In this document: positions 17,495 through 24,453 of the stretch, in pieces | Position numbering within the stretch: position 1 is the stretch's first letter | Layout of the letters: each line of letters opens with the position of its first letter | Source: JAMBLL01 sp964460075 | GTDB lineage: Bacteria; Actinomycetota; Acidimicrobiia; Spongiisociales; UBA5794 | DNA: 24,590 nucleotides | Assembly: GCA_964460075.1 (NCBI GenBank) | Contig: CAYWPC010000029.1 | Span: forward strand, 1-24,590 | Direction: 5' to 3' | Notes under the pieces: generated by a model | The model's input: only the letters and a program-made list of their open reading frames with translations | Told to the model about the DNA's origin: nothing | The model's database searches: none | Translations under genes and position numbers: made by a program

Positions 17495-17952
17495 GGTGCG
17501 GCGGCCTCGATTACTCGTTCTGCGTGGCCCTTCGCCTTCACGTTGTAGTACGCCCGTTCGACGGTCCCTTCGGCTCCGATGAGGAACGTCGAACGGATGA
17601 TTCCCATGTATTCCTTGCCGTAGTTCTTCTTCTTGCCGTATGCCCCGAACGCCGTGGCAACCGTGCGGTCCGGGTCGGAGAGAAGGTCGAACGGCAGGTG
17701 GTATTCGGTCTTGAACTTCGCAAGCTTCTCGGGGGAGTCCGGTGACACGCCAAGGATTGTGTAGCCGGACGACGTGAACAGGTCGTACCGTTCGGCGAAG
17801 TCGCAGCTCTCGGTTGTGCACCCTGGAGTGAAGGCTTTGGGGTAGAAGTACACGACGAGTTTTTCGCCGGTGAACTCGGCCGAGTTCCGCTCGGTCCCTG
17901 TCTGGTCGATCGCTTGGAAGCTCGGTGCCGTATCGCCTGGTTGGAGTTGCAT
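17491..17952 (-). CDS. bcp: thioredoxin-dependent thiol peroxidase (Bcp-type peroxiredoxin)
   Basis: 153 aa from ATG 17952. Reduces hydrogen peroxide and organic hydroperoxides. It has the peroxiredoxin motif YPKAFTPGCTTESCDF with peroxidatic Cys45 and resolving Cys50, the same numbering as in E. coli Bcp, and the YGKKKNYGKEYMGIIRSTFLI segment typical of the family. An in-frame ATG-proximal extension to 18036 would add 28 residues lacking family similarity, so 17952 is chosen; GGGG lies about 5 nt upstream. It overlaps galU by 4 nt and is 87 nt downstream of rlmN. Confidence 0.95.
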   Translation of the reverse strand: MQLQPGDTAPSFQAIDQTGTERNSAEFTGEKLVVYFYPKAFTPGCTTESCDFAERYDLFTSSGYTILGVSPDSPEKLAKFKTEYHLPFDLLSDPDRTVATAFGAYGKKKNYGKEYMGIIRSTFLIGAEGTVERAYYNVKAKGHAERVIEAAAP

Positions 17953-18039
17953 GCTGCCCCGTTCGGTTGAGTGAAAGGCTAGCGCCGGGAGACTGTTGCT
18001 GAACTGCCTGCTTGGTGTGACCGCACAGCGCAGCATCGA

Positions 18040-19068
18040 CTATTTGGTTTGGGCTCGAAGCCGAAGCTGGCCGCATGCGGCATCGATGTCTTGGCCCCGT
18101 GTGTCGCGCAGCGTCACGTTGACACCTTCTCGCTTCAGCGTTCCGATGAACTTACGGATGTGGTCGTGGTCCGGGGGCCGGTCCGTGCTTAGCGGTGTCG
18201 GGTTGAGGGCGATGACGTTGACGTGTGCACGCATCTGCCGAGCGATGCGGGCGAGGCCGGTTGCTTCCTCCTCCGAGTCGTTCTCGTTCGCGATGAGTGT
18301 CCATTCGAGGGACACCCGTCGACCCTTCTCTGCGAAGTAGTCCTCAGCGGCCTCAACAACGTCGTCGATGGGATATCGGTCGTTGATCGGCACGAGCTGT
18401 GAGCGCTTCGAAGGGATCGTCGAGTGCAGGCTCACCGCGAGGTTCAACGGCCACGGTTCGTTGATTAGCTTCCTCATGCCTGGCACGAATCCGACGGTGC
18501 TCACGGTAATGGAGCGTGCGGATAGGCCCATGACATCGACCATTCTTCGGATCGACTCGATCGTGTTCGCGTAGTTGGCAAGCGGCTCTCCCATGCCCAT
18601 GAAGACCACGTTGGTGACATGCTCAGGGCTTCGGGGCAGCGGCGTAGCGTGGAGGTATGCGTTGGCGTACGCAACCTGTGCGACGATCTCACCGGCGTCG
18701 AGGTGCCGATCGAAGCCGAACTGTCCCGTGGCGCAGAACGTGCAGCCCATGGCGCAGCCAACCTGCGACGAGATGCACAGGGTCGTCCGGTCGGCGTAGC
18801 CCATCAGCACCGATTCGATGGGTGAGCCGTCCGCGCAGCGGAACAGCCACTTCTTCGTTTGGCCCCCATCGGCAGACTGCTCGATGTCAACAACGAACGG
18901 CCACAGTTGCGGCCCGATCGTGCTGCGGAGCACCTTGGGGAGGTTGGTCATACCCTCCGCGGTGAGCACAGGTGTTCGGTATAGCCAGTCACGCAGTTGG
19001 TCTGTGCGGTATCGCGGCTCGCCGGGAAGGACATCACCGAGTTGTTCAGGCTCGGTCAGATACAACAC
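18040..19068 (-). CDS. rlmN: 23S rRNA (adenine2503-C2)/tRNA methyltransferase RlmN
   Basis: 342 aa radical-SAM enzyme that methylates C2 of A2503 in 23S rRNA and A37 of some tRNAs. The iron-sulfur cluster motif is CAMGCTFC (C105, C109, C112). The methyl-carrying and resolving cysteines are C332 (DIDAACGQL) and C98 (TLCISSQ); both fit the E. coli spacing. GMGEP (158-162) is the SAM-binding glycine-rich motif. The start is GTG 19068, 1 nt after the stop of the upstream HhH gene with no clear Shine-Dalgarno, suggesting translational coupling. Confidence 0.95.
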   Translation of the reverse strand: MLYLTEPEQLGDVLPGEPRYRTDQLRDWLYRTPVLTAEGMTNLPKVLRSTIGPQLWPFVVDIEQSADGGQTKKWLFRCADGSPIESVLMGYADRTTLCISSQVGCAMGCTFCATGQFGFDRHLDAGEIVAQVAYANAYLHATPLPRSPEHVTNVVFMGMGEPLANYANTIESIRRMVDVMGLSARSITVSTVGFVPGMRKLINEPWPLNLAVSLHSTIPSKRSQLVPINDRYPIDDVVEAAEDYFAEKGRRVSLEWTLIANENDSEEEATGLARIARQMRAHVNVIALNPTPLSTDRPPDHDHIRKFIGTLKREGVNVTLRDTRGQDIDAACGQLRLRAQTK

Positions 19069-19069
19069 G

Positions 19070-19396
19070 TCAGGTCAGCGCGTCTGCTGCTTCGATCCAA
19101 GCTTGCGCTGTGGAAGGTGATGTCCCTGCAGCCTCTGCGAGATCCTCTGGCGACGTTGCGGCCAACTGCGCGAACGTGACGATTCGTGCTTCGTTGAGCT
19201 TGCCTGCTTTGACGGGACCGATGCCCTTGATCTCTGTCAGGTCGTCGGAGACGGGCGTCACGGTGCGGAATCGCGGTGGCGGCTCGTTATGGACTTCCGG
19301 TGCGGGCAGCAGCCGGTCGCGGAGTGCCCAGGCTGCTGCGCCGAGACCTGCGATGACGCCGACGGCCCGTATGAGGCTCTTTGCTGTGCGGTTCAT
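19070..19396 (-). CDS. small membrane-anchored helix-hairpin-helix protein
   Basis: 108 aa. Residues 8-26 form one N-terminal membrane helix flanked by basic residues, followed by a proline-rich linker (30-47). Residues 51-105 carry a helix-hairpin-helix type domain with DDLTEIKGIGPVKAGKLNEARI (signature GIGP), like the C-terminal HhH domains found in several small actinobacterial proteins. HhH domains usually bind nucleic acid without sequence specificity or mediate protein contacts; here the domain would face the cytoplasm or exterior depending on topology. It lies between the transglycosylase gene (12 nt upstream) and rlmN (1 nt downstream), so it is almost certainly co-transcribed. No specific function can be assigned. 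Confidence 0.8.
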   Translation of the reverse strand: MNRTAKSLIRAVGVIAGLGAAAWALRDRLLPAPEVHNEPPPRFRTVTPVSDDLTEIKGIGPVKAGKLNEARIVTFAQLAATSPEDLAEAAGTSPSTAQAWIEAADALT

Positions 19397-19408
19397 GCTG
19401 TTCGGATA

Positions 19409-20617
19409 CTACGACGGGTTGGAGCTTTGGCAGGTACCGTAGAGAGCGGTGAATTCGCCATTGTTCGACTTCCACGGGTTCCACCATTGGCCAACTGCGC
19501 TGCTGTAATAGTTTGCCAGGTAGGCGCCGGCCGCGATGTTCGCTTCGCCGTTGTACGGCGTGGACACGAGGCGGTTCTCGTCGACGAAACCCGCTCCACG
19601 TGCGCGTGCCTTCCAATACTTGCTCAGGTGCTGCATCAAACCTTCGGCGTTACTTGACGCGTTGTACGCCCTGGGGTCGCCCCTCGACTCTCTGCGAATG
19701 ATGCCGAGCGCGCAATCGACCCGATTCGCCGGCCAATACTGCTCGACGGTCGATCGCCAGTATTCGACGTCACGCTTGCCGCCAGAGTCGGCAGGCCAGT
19801 TCGGTGACCACGTCGATCCGGTGGAAGTCGATCCAGAGGTTGTCGTCGGGGCCTGCGTTCCAGCCGTCGTGTCGACATGTGTAGTTGTCGTTGTTGGATG
19901 GGTCGTCGTTGTCGTCGTGGGTGTCTGGTAGTAGACGACCACCCTGGTCGAAGTCGAGTTTCCTGCTGTGTCGGTTGCTGTGATCACCGCACCGTTTGCT
20001 CCATCGGTGACGACGAGGTTGAGAGACCACGTTCCATCATCCTTCACGGTTGCGTCGTACGGTCCGGAACGTACGCTTGCGCCCTTCTCCACTGTCCCCT
20101 TGAAGACGACCGACCGGCTTGTCACCGTTGATTCGTTCTTCGGGTAGGTGACCTTGAGTGCAGGAGGTGTCGTGTCCTTCGGTGCGGCGGAGGTCGTGGT
20201 CGTCGGCTGTGTCGTCGTGGTGGCTGTGGTGGATGTGGTGGTTGCAGGAGACGTCGTCGAGGATGGCTCATCTACCGAGGATTCGCTGCTCGCGTCGTTC
20301 GCCTGGAATGTCATCGTCTCTTCGAGCGTGGTGGAGGTCGTCGTTTCCGGCGGGGTGGTCTGAGTGGTTGCTGTCCGGCTCTCGGTGTCGGAAACCCGAA
20401 GAGCGAAGACTGCCGAAGCTACTCGTCCAGACATCTCCTCGCCAGGCAGCGACGGTTCCGCTGCGGGCTCTGTGGCGTTGCTCTCTGCCGGTGATGTCGG
20501 TGTTGAGAACGCGGCGAAGCCGATCACCGCCAGAAGGGCAACGATCAACAGCCCGGCATATGCAAGGGGTATTCGAGGTCTCACGTCGCTCCGCGGATCT
20601 CGCTTGTACGTACTCAA
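19409..20617 (-). CDS. membrane-anchored lytic transglycosylase-like protein with Thr-rich linkers and Ig-like domain
   Basis: 402 aa. One N-terminal membrane helix (about 17-37) anchors a long extracellular part. Thr/Ser/Pro-rich linker 1 spans 80-147, an Ig-like beta domain 148-229 (TTPPALKVTYP to STRVVVYY), linker 2 230-268, and a lysozyme-fold SLT domain 285-395. In the last, Glu310 of RRESRGDP is the probable catalytic acid and AEGLMQH (324-330) the conserved GLMQ motif. This enzyme would cleave glycan strands of peptidoglycan. The first in-frame start is TTG 20617. GTG 20584, with CGGAG 4 nt upstream, would give a 391-aa form and is a good alternative. It heads the minus-strand series and is divergent from the 20774 gene. 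Confidence 0.87.
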   Translation of the reverse strand: MSTYKRDPRSDVRPRIPLAYAGLLIVALLAVIGFAAFSTPTSPAESNATEPAAEPSLPGEEMSGRVASAVFALRVSDTESRTATTQTTPPETTTSTTLEETMTFQANDASSESSVDEPSSTTSPATTTSTTATTTTQPTTTTSAAPKDTTPPALKVTYPKNESTVTSRSVVFKGTVEKGASVRSGPYDATVKDDGTWSLNLVVTDGANGAVITATDTAGNSTSTRVVVYYQTPTTTTTTHPTTTTTHVDTTAGTQAPTTTSGSTSTGSTWSPNWPADSGGKRDVEYWRSTVEQYWPANRVDCALGIIRRESRGDPRAYNASSNAEGLMQHLSKYWKARARGAGFVDENRLVSTPYNGEANIAAGAYLANYYSSAVGQWWNPWKSNNGEFTALYGTCQSSNPS

Positions 20618-20773
20618 CAGATCTCGTCAACAGTGACGACTCCACACACGGCGGCACGATCCTCAGTGCTGGTCGGGCCACCTCTGCTCTCAAGGGTATA
20701 GCGGCTGCCTCGATAGAGCAACCCGGCGCTGCCAAGATATGGGAGGCCATCTGGATTCGTTTCCTACGCTTCG

Positions 20774-21706
20774 GTGTACCTTTCCGAGGTGAAGACGGTT
20801 CGGAGGCATCTCATCGTTCTTGGCGCTGTTCTTGGCGCGTTCGCCATCGTCGCGATGCCGGTGCAGGCAGCTACTCCAACGTGTGCAGACCGATTTCCCG
20901 ACGTGTCCTGGTCGCTCATCTCGGCGGGTGACATTGCTGTGTACGGGGTGGGCGTCCCGGCTGCAATGGCCGATCGGTTCGAGAGGGAGATCGGTCTTGT
21001 CGGCGGATGGATCACCGACGACATCGGTTCGTTCGAGACGACGGTCTGCCTAGTCGATAACGAGTTTCGATCGATCGGCGACCAGTTCGTGTCTGGCAGC
21101 AGACAGTTCCAAGCGCATCAAGATCTTAGAGAGCGCTTCATACTCCTCAACACGCAGCGCCCTGGGTTCATTGGGCCTGCAGCGGCGTTTGCGTTGGCGC
21201 ATCAGGCCCTCTGGCAGAACAACGGTGACACCGCCTTCCCCGAGCCGATTGCAGGCGTCATCGCGTACTGGTATCGAGCGCGAATCCTTAACCGGCTCGA
21301 GTACTACCACAGGGACGTGATGGTCGAGAACTTCTTCGACACGGACTCGGTCATCGACTGGGCGGCTTCGTCCCAGGAACCGGTCCAGGATTGGAATCCT
21401 GAGAGCAACTTCCGCGCTGTCGGTGATTTCGTCGATTACGCCGTCTCGGCATACGGAACGTCCGTACTTGCTGAGACGGATCCCGTCGTGTGGTCGAGAA
21501 TCGAAGGTGAGTGGCGGGTCGCGTTGCGCGCCGACCTCACGGGGCGTACCACGCCGACATCCGATTGGAAGGTCGGTGTCGGGCTCGCGATTGCGGTCCT
21601 GGTCGTCGCTGCGGTTGCGGCAACGCTCGGTTGGATATCCAAGCATCGTCGGAAGAGGCGCCTCCCGACGCCGGCCCCGATCCCAGGGTTCTTCTCGGAC
21701 GATTGA
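20774..21706 (+). CDS. secreted, C-terminally anchored protein resembling a degenerate peptidase-MA-like gluzincin
   Basis: 310 aa. It has an N-terminal signal peptide (cleavage after MPVQA, near residue 32), an extracellular domain, a membrane helix at 266-288 and a basic cytoplasmic tail (KHRRKRR). The segment AFALAHQALW (138-147) followed by PEPIAGVIAYWYRAR (156-170) has the layout of HExxH...P-x-WLxEGxAxY in peptidase-MA proteins, but Glu and the second His are absent, so it is probably not a zinc protease. Start is GTG 20774 or GTG 20789; the latter gives a cleaner signal peptide (MKTVRRHLI) and neither has a good Shine-Dalgarno. I do not recognise a named family. It is convergent with the GGT-like gene, 3 nt apart. 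Confidence 0.8.
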   Translation: MYLSEVKTVRRHLIVLGAVLGAFAIVAMPVQAATPTCADRFPDVSWSLISAGDIAVYGVGVPAAMADRFEREIGLVGGWITDDIGSFETTVCLVDNEFRSIGDQFVSGSRQFQAHQDLRERFILLNTQRPGFIGPAAAFALAHQALWQNNGDTAFPEPIAGVIAYWYRARILNRLEYYHRDVMVENFFDTDSVIDWAASSQEPVQDWNPESNFRAVGDFVDYAVSAYGTSVLAETDPVVWSRIEGEWRVALRADLTGRTTPTSDWKVGVGLAIAVLVVAAVAATLGWISKHRRKRRLPTPAPIPGFFSDD

Positions 21707-21709
21707 CGT

Positions 21710-23314
21710 TTATCCGGAGAGCGCTGCCGATGTCGAGATTCTCGGATCGGCTGAACCGACCATCTCGTGGCTGGTGTCGATCGCCGATATAGGGCCCCAC
21801 CCCGGCTCCCACATCCCAGCACGTGTGACTGTGTGCCCCAGTGCTTCGAGTCCCTTGACTGTGTCGTCTCCGAAGCGAGCCTCAACCGCGAAAGCGCTGT
21901 CCGTGCCGGGTTCCGGTTGTTCCATATTCCATCGAGCTGCCATCTGGGCTTCGTCGGTCGATAGGTTGGCGTGGTAGTGGTTCGCCGCGAATTGGGCGAG
22001 GTATTGCGGCTGCTGGTGACCTCCGCGGGTTCCGAGGAGTAGGTCCAAAGAATTGCCGCCGGTCCACAGCATGGGTGAGAGCGTGTGCAACGGGCGATGT
22101 CCCGGCTCGTATTCGTTCGGGTGGCCCTGGATGAGGTTGAAGCCTGCCCCTCGATTGTGGAGGAATACGCCCGTCCGACCAGCCGAGAGACCAGAGCCGA
22201 TGCCTGCATAGTTCGACTGGATGAACGAGACACCCATGCCGTTGCGGTCCTTCACGGTCATGTAGGCCGTTCCGCCTGGTGCAGGTCGGGGCATCGGCCA
22301 TCGACCCGCTCGCGACCGGTCGATCGTGGAAGCTCGCTCTGCGAGGCGGGTCGGGTCGAGGAGTTGCTCGCAACGCAGCGGAGCCACCGTCGGTTCTGTG
22401 ACGAACATGGATCGCTCCCAGGCAACAGATCGGTACGCCTCAATGAGGAGGTGATGGAAGAGTGGATTCTGTGGGTCGTCTGGAGGGTCGAGGTGCTCGA
22501 AGATCCACAGCGTTGCGAGCGTCAAGTATCCCTGTGAGTTGGGGCCGATCGTCCAGGCCGTCTTCCCGAAGATGTCGAGGGAGGCCGGATCGACCCACTC
22601 TGCTTGACAGACGGCGAGATCATCCGGAGTGACCGCCCCGCCAGTTGCCTCAGTAATGCCGGCTCCCACATCGCTGAGGTAGAACGCATCCCTTCCAGAG
22701 GTCGCCAACGTTTCGAGGGTGTCGGCAAGGGCCGGTCTTGTGATCACAGATCCGACTGGCGCCGGTGCGCCGTTCGGGTACAGCGGAGGGCTCGATGCCT
22801 GGTCGCCGATCAGGTCTGTGAGTCGTTCGAGGGAGTTCCCGAGTTCGGGTGAGACCTGGAATCCTTCTCGTGCAATCGTGATGGCTGGTGTAAGTGTCGT
22901 GGCCAAGTCCAGGTTTCCGAAGCGTTCGACGAGTGCCTCCCAACCATCGACGCATCCTGGGACGGTGATCGACCAGGGGCTTCGGTAGGGTATTTCACCG
23001 TGTCCGGCGTCGCGTATGTCGTCCGCGGTAACACCGGACCCTGCCCGTCCTGAGGCGTTGAGTGTCGCTGGCTGTGTTGTGCCCGGTTCGGAGATCAAGG
23101 CGAAGAGGTCACCGCCGGGTCCGCACGTGTCTGGTGCGACGACGGCGAGCACTGCGTCTACCGCAATGGCGGCATCGACAGCGTTTCCACCCTGTGCGAT
23201 CACATCGAGACCGGCCTGGGATGCGATGTAGTGTGGGGAGACGACGATGGACGTCACTGCCGGTTGTGGGCCGCTCGACAGATTGGCTTGAGCGTGTCGC
23301 TCCGGATGGTTCAC
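21710..23314 (-). CDS. gamma-glutamyltransferase (GGT) family protein
   Basis: 534 aa Ntn-hydrolase of the gamma-glutamyltranspeptidase/GGT-like acylase family. Such proteins autocleave before a conserved Thr that becomes the nucleophile and then hydrolyse or transfer gamma-glutamyl or other acyl groups. Here PGGTAYMTV places the nucleophile at Thr349, matching GGTAH in animal GGTs. N-terminal GGNAVDAAIA (42-51) and CGPGGD (64-69), mid-region GPNSQGYLTLATL (257-269), and SNYAGIGSGL and GVFLHNRGAGF after the Thr are all family features. No signal peptide is seen, unlike classical periplasmic GGT, so it may be cytoplasmic. Its GTG start overlaps the stop of the upstream 210-aa gene as GTGA, suggesting coupled translation. 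Substrate unknown. Confidence 0.9.
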   Translation of the reverse strand: MNHPERHAQANLSSGPQPAVTSIVVSPHYIASQAGLDVIAQGGNAVDAAIAVDAVLAVVAPDTCGPGGDLFALISEPGTTQPATLNASGRAGSGVTADDIRDAGHGEIPYRSPWSITVPGCVDGWEALVERFGNLDLATTLTPAITIAREGFQVSPELGNSLERLTDLIGDQASSPPLYPNGAPAPVGSVITRPALADTLETLATSGRDAFYLSDVGAGITEATGGAVTPDDLAVCQAEWVDPASLDIFGKTAWTIGPNSQGYLTLATLWIFEHLDPPDDPQNPLFHHLLIEAYRSVAWERSMFVTEPTVAPLRCEQLLDPTRLAERASTIDRSRAGRWPMPRPAPGGTAYMTVKDRNGMGVSFIQSNYAGIGSGLSAGRTGVFLHNRGAGFNLIQGHPNEYEPGHRPLHTLSPMLWTGGNSLDLLLGTRGGHQQPQYLAQFAANHYHANLSTDEAQMAARWNMEQPEPGTDSAFAVEARFGDDTVKGLEALGHTVTRAGMWEPGWGPISAIDTSHEMVGSADPRISTSAALSG

Positions 23315-23943
23315 TCTTGGAGTGCTCCGAGCCGTCTGTTCAGGGCGCTGAGCACGGCCTTGACAGCAGCATCGTCGATGTTGCCGTTGACGAGCGACGA
23401 GCCGACGTTGAGGTTCTCGCCGCCACGGTTGCTCGCGGTGACGGCAACGGCCACTACCACGTCGCGTGCACCGACCGTGTTCACGCTTATCGCGTCCAGG
23501 GCGATCGGTGGCATCGCTGGGAACGTTACTTCGATGGCGTCGATCGTTGCCTCGCCGACGAGTCGGAGGCGGGCGGACGCTACTGCGGGACCTGTTGCGG
23601 ACCCTGTGTGTTCCTGGTCACCGTGCCGGAGCGTGACTTGGATGGTGGTGCGGGTCCCGTTCGGTGTCTCGCCGACCTTCGTCAATGCGGCACGGATCGG
23701 TGACGCGATGTCGAGGTCTTGGGGTCGTATCTGGACGACCGAGATCACACGGCGGTCGATCGAAAGTCCGTAGCGGGCGATCGCCATGCTCTGGACGTCG
23801 CGGACGACCTGCTTTGCGGGCTTGTCCGGTGCTGCGATGACGTGAACTTCGGTGATCTTGCTTCCTTGATTCACCACACGCGCAGCGTCGATGGATTCGA
23901 GCCTGCTGAGGCCTTCTTCGAGTTCTCTGAAATTCACCGTCAT
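23311..23943 (-). CDS. uncharacterised two-domain protein with LeuA-dimerisation-like C-terminus
   Basis: 210 aa, no signal peptide or membrane helix. Residues 17-72 contain DAARVVNQGSKITEVHVIAAP and PAKQVVRDVQSMAIARYGLSIDRRVISVVQI, an alternating beta/alpha pattern of a small domain I cannot name. Residues 98-207 have RLVGEATIDAIE, VGARDVVVAVAVT and GGENLNVGSSLVNGNIDDAAVKAVLSALNRR fragments that recall the layout of the 2-isopropylmalate synthase (LeuA) allosteric/dimer domain, ending in the ALNRRL helix. That resemblance is pattern-based inference. ATG 23943 has GGCGGTG just upstream. It is coupled to the GGT-family gene by a 4-nt overlap. Confidence 0.82.
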   Translation of the reverse strand: MTVNFRELEEGLSRLESIDAARVVNQGSKITEVHVIAAPDKPAKQVVRDVQSMAIARYGLSIDRRVISVVQIRPQDLDIASPIRAALTKVGETPNGTRTTIQVTLRHGDQEHTGSATGPAVASARLRLVGEATIDAIEVTFPAMPPIALDAISVNTVGARDVVVAVAVTASNRGGENLNVGSSLVNGNIDDAAVKAVLSALNRRLGALQE

Positions 23944-24313
23944 TGCACCGCCAAGGGTAGTCGAAGAATGTCTGGGAACTGCGTCAACCCGAACGCATGA
24001 TTACCCGATGTTGCGGAAACCTTGCGGGATTGGGTGATTTCGGGGTATCTTGTCACTTGCTGTCTGCGCTTGACAGTATGACCCCTGGGCGGGGTTCGGG
24101 TCGTACCTATGTGGGTATCACATAAGTTCGGGTTCGGTTGGGTAGGTGTCTGAACCGAATACTGAACGATTTGCTTGGGTGAAGTGAACATCTGGGCATT
24201 GGAGGTGGTGGATACCCGGGTGGCTCGAACGTACAAACTCCAGCGAAGCGGATCAACGTTCCCTGATGCGGCGACTAGATGCCGACGACGAGGAAACGAC
24301 CCTGGAGACAATC
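23944..24313. promoter_or_regulatory. 370-nt gene-free divergent leader/promoter region
   Basis: No convincing gene lies here. It separates the minus-strand 210-aa gene from the plus-strand micro-ORF and must carry promoters for both. Weak elements: plus-strand TTGCGG (24022-24027) with TATCTT (24046-24051) at 18-nt spacing, a consensus TTGACA at 24070-24075 without a matching -10, and minus-strand TTGACG (23982-23987). A 17-bp dyad is at 24108-24124 and a 7-bp stem with 13-nt loop at 24133-24139/24153-24159. The region is G+U-rich on the plus strand and could form a structured leader. I recognise no known riboswitch class in it. Confidence 0.4.
24108..24124. promoter_or_regulatory. 17-bp dyad, possible operator
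   Basis: TATGTG-GGTAT-CACATA is a perfect 6+6 inverted repeat with a 5-nt centre. It resembles dimeric-regulator sites of the general TGTG...CACA type (CRP/FNR-like), though with one nucleotide less between the half-sites than the classical site. It lies 190 nt upstream of the micro-ORF and 165 nt upstream of the 210-aa gene on the other strand. Confidence 0.3.
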
Positions 24314-24403
24314 GTGAAGAGCACTCTTGTCAAGCTCGCATTGACCCTTGGAACTCTGGCAGCGGCCCTATTGGCCGGCGCAGCAAACATCAAGGTCGGC
24401 TAG
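24314..24403 (+). CDS. 29-aa hydrophobic micro-ORF
   Basis: GTG 24314 follows GGAGA (24303-24307) at 6-nt spacing and opens a 29-codon frame ending in TAG 24401-24403. The peptide starts MKSTLVKLAL and then TLGTLAAALLAGAANIKVG. It has two Lys at the N-terminus, a single hydrophobic helix of about 20 residues and a short polar C-terminus. It could be a one-helix membrane microprotein, a leader peptide or a signal-peptide-like fragment. The good Shine-Dalgarno, clean hydrophobic core and position 50 nt before the next gene support translation. I do not recognise the family. Confidence 0.55.
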   Translation: MKSTLVKLALTLGTLAAALLAGAANIKVG

Positions 24404-24453
24404 CGGGCCTCCCGGGTGGCACCCCTCCTCGTCGTTCCCGAGCAAGGAACCCC

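Noticed and set aside
17495..18076. N-terminal extension of galU by about 194 codons.
   Set aside because: The extension overlays bcp in another frame, is Arg/His/Pro-rich, and lacks similarity to any GalU; the ATG at 17494 starts exactly where the family does.
2427..20312. A 15-nt exact match (GTTCGCCTGGAATGT) between the 2414-2546 gap and the transglycosylase gene near 20298.
   Set aside because: A match of this length is expected by chance about once in a window of this size, and one copy is simply coding.
20158..20931. A 257-codon plus-strand frame opposite the transglycosylase gene and across the 20618-20773 gap.
   Set aside because: Ser/Arg/Trp-rich shadow of the Thr-codon tracts, no family features, and it runs into the 20774 gene in another frame.
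23940..24311. A 123-codon minus-strand reading frame that overlaps the 210-aa gene start by 4 nt (ATGA).
   Set aside because: It would need a TTG start, is rich in Ser/Thr/Arg/Gln/Pro with almost no acidic residues, and covers the dyads of the divergent promoter region. The 4-nt overlap looks accidental.
23944..24313. A known riboswitch (c-di-GMP, c-di-AMP, cobalamin, TPP) in the long leader.
   Set aside because: None of the conserved core sequences of these classes could be recognised by eye; a covariance-model search would be needed to exclude divergent members.
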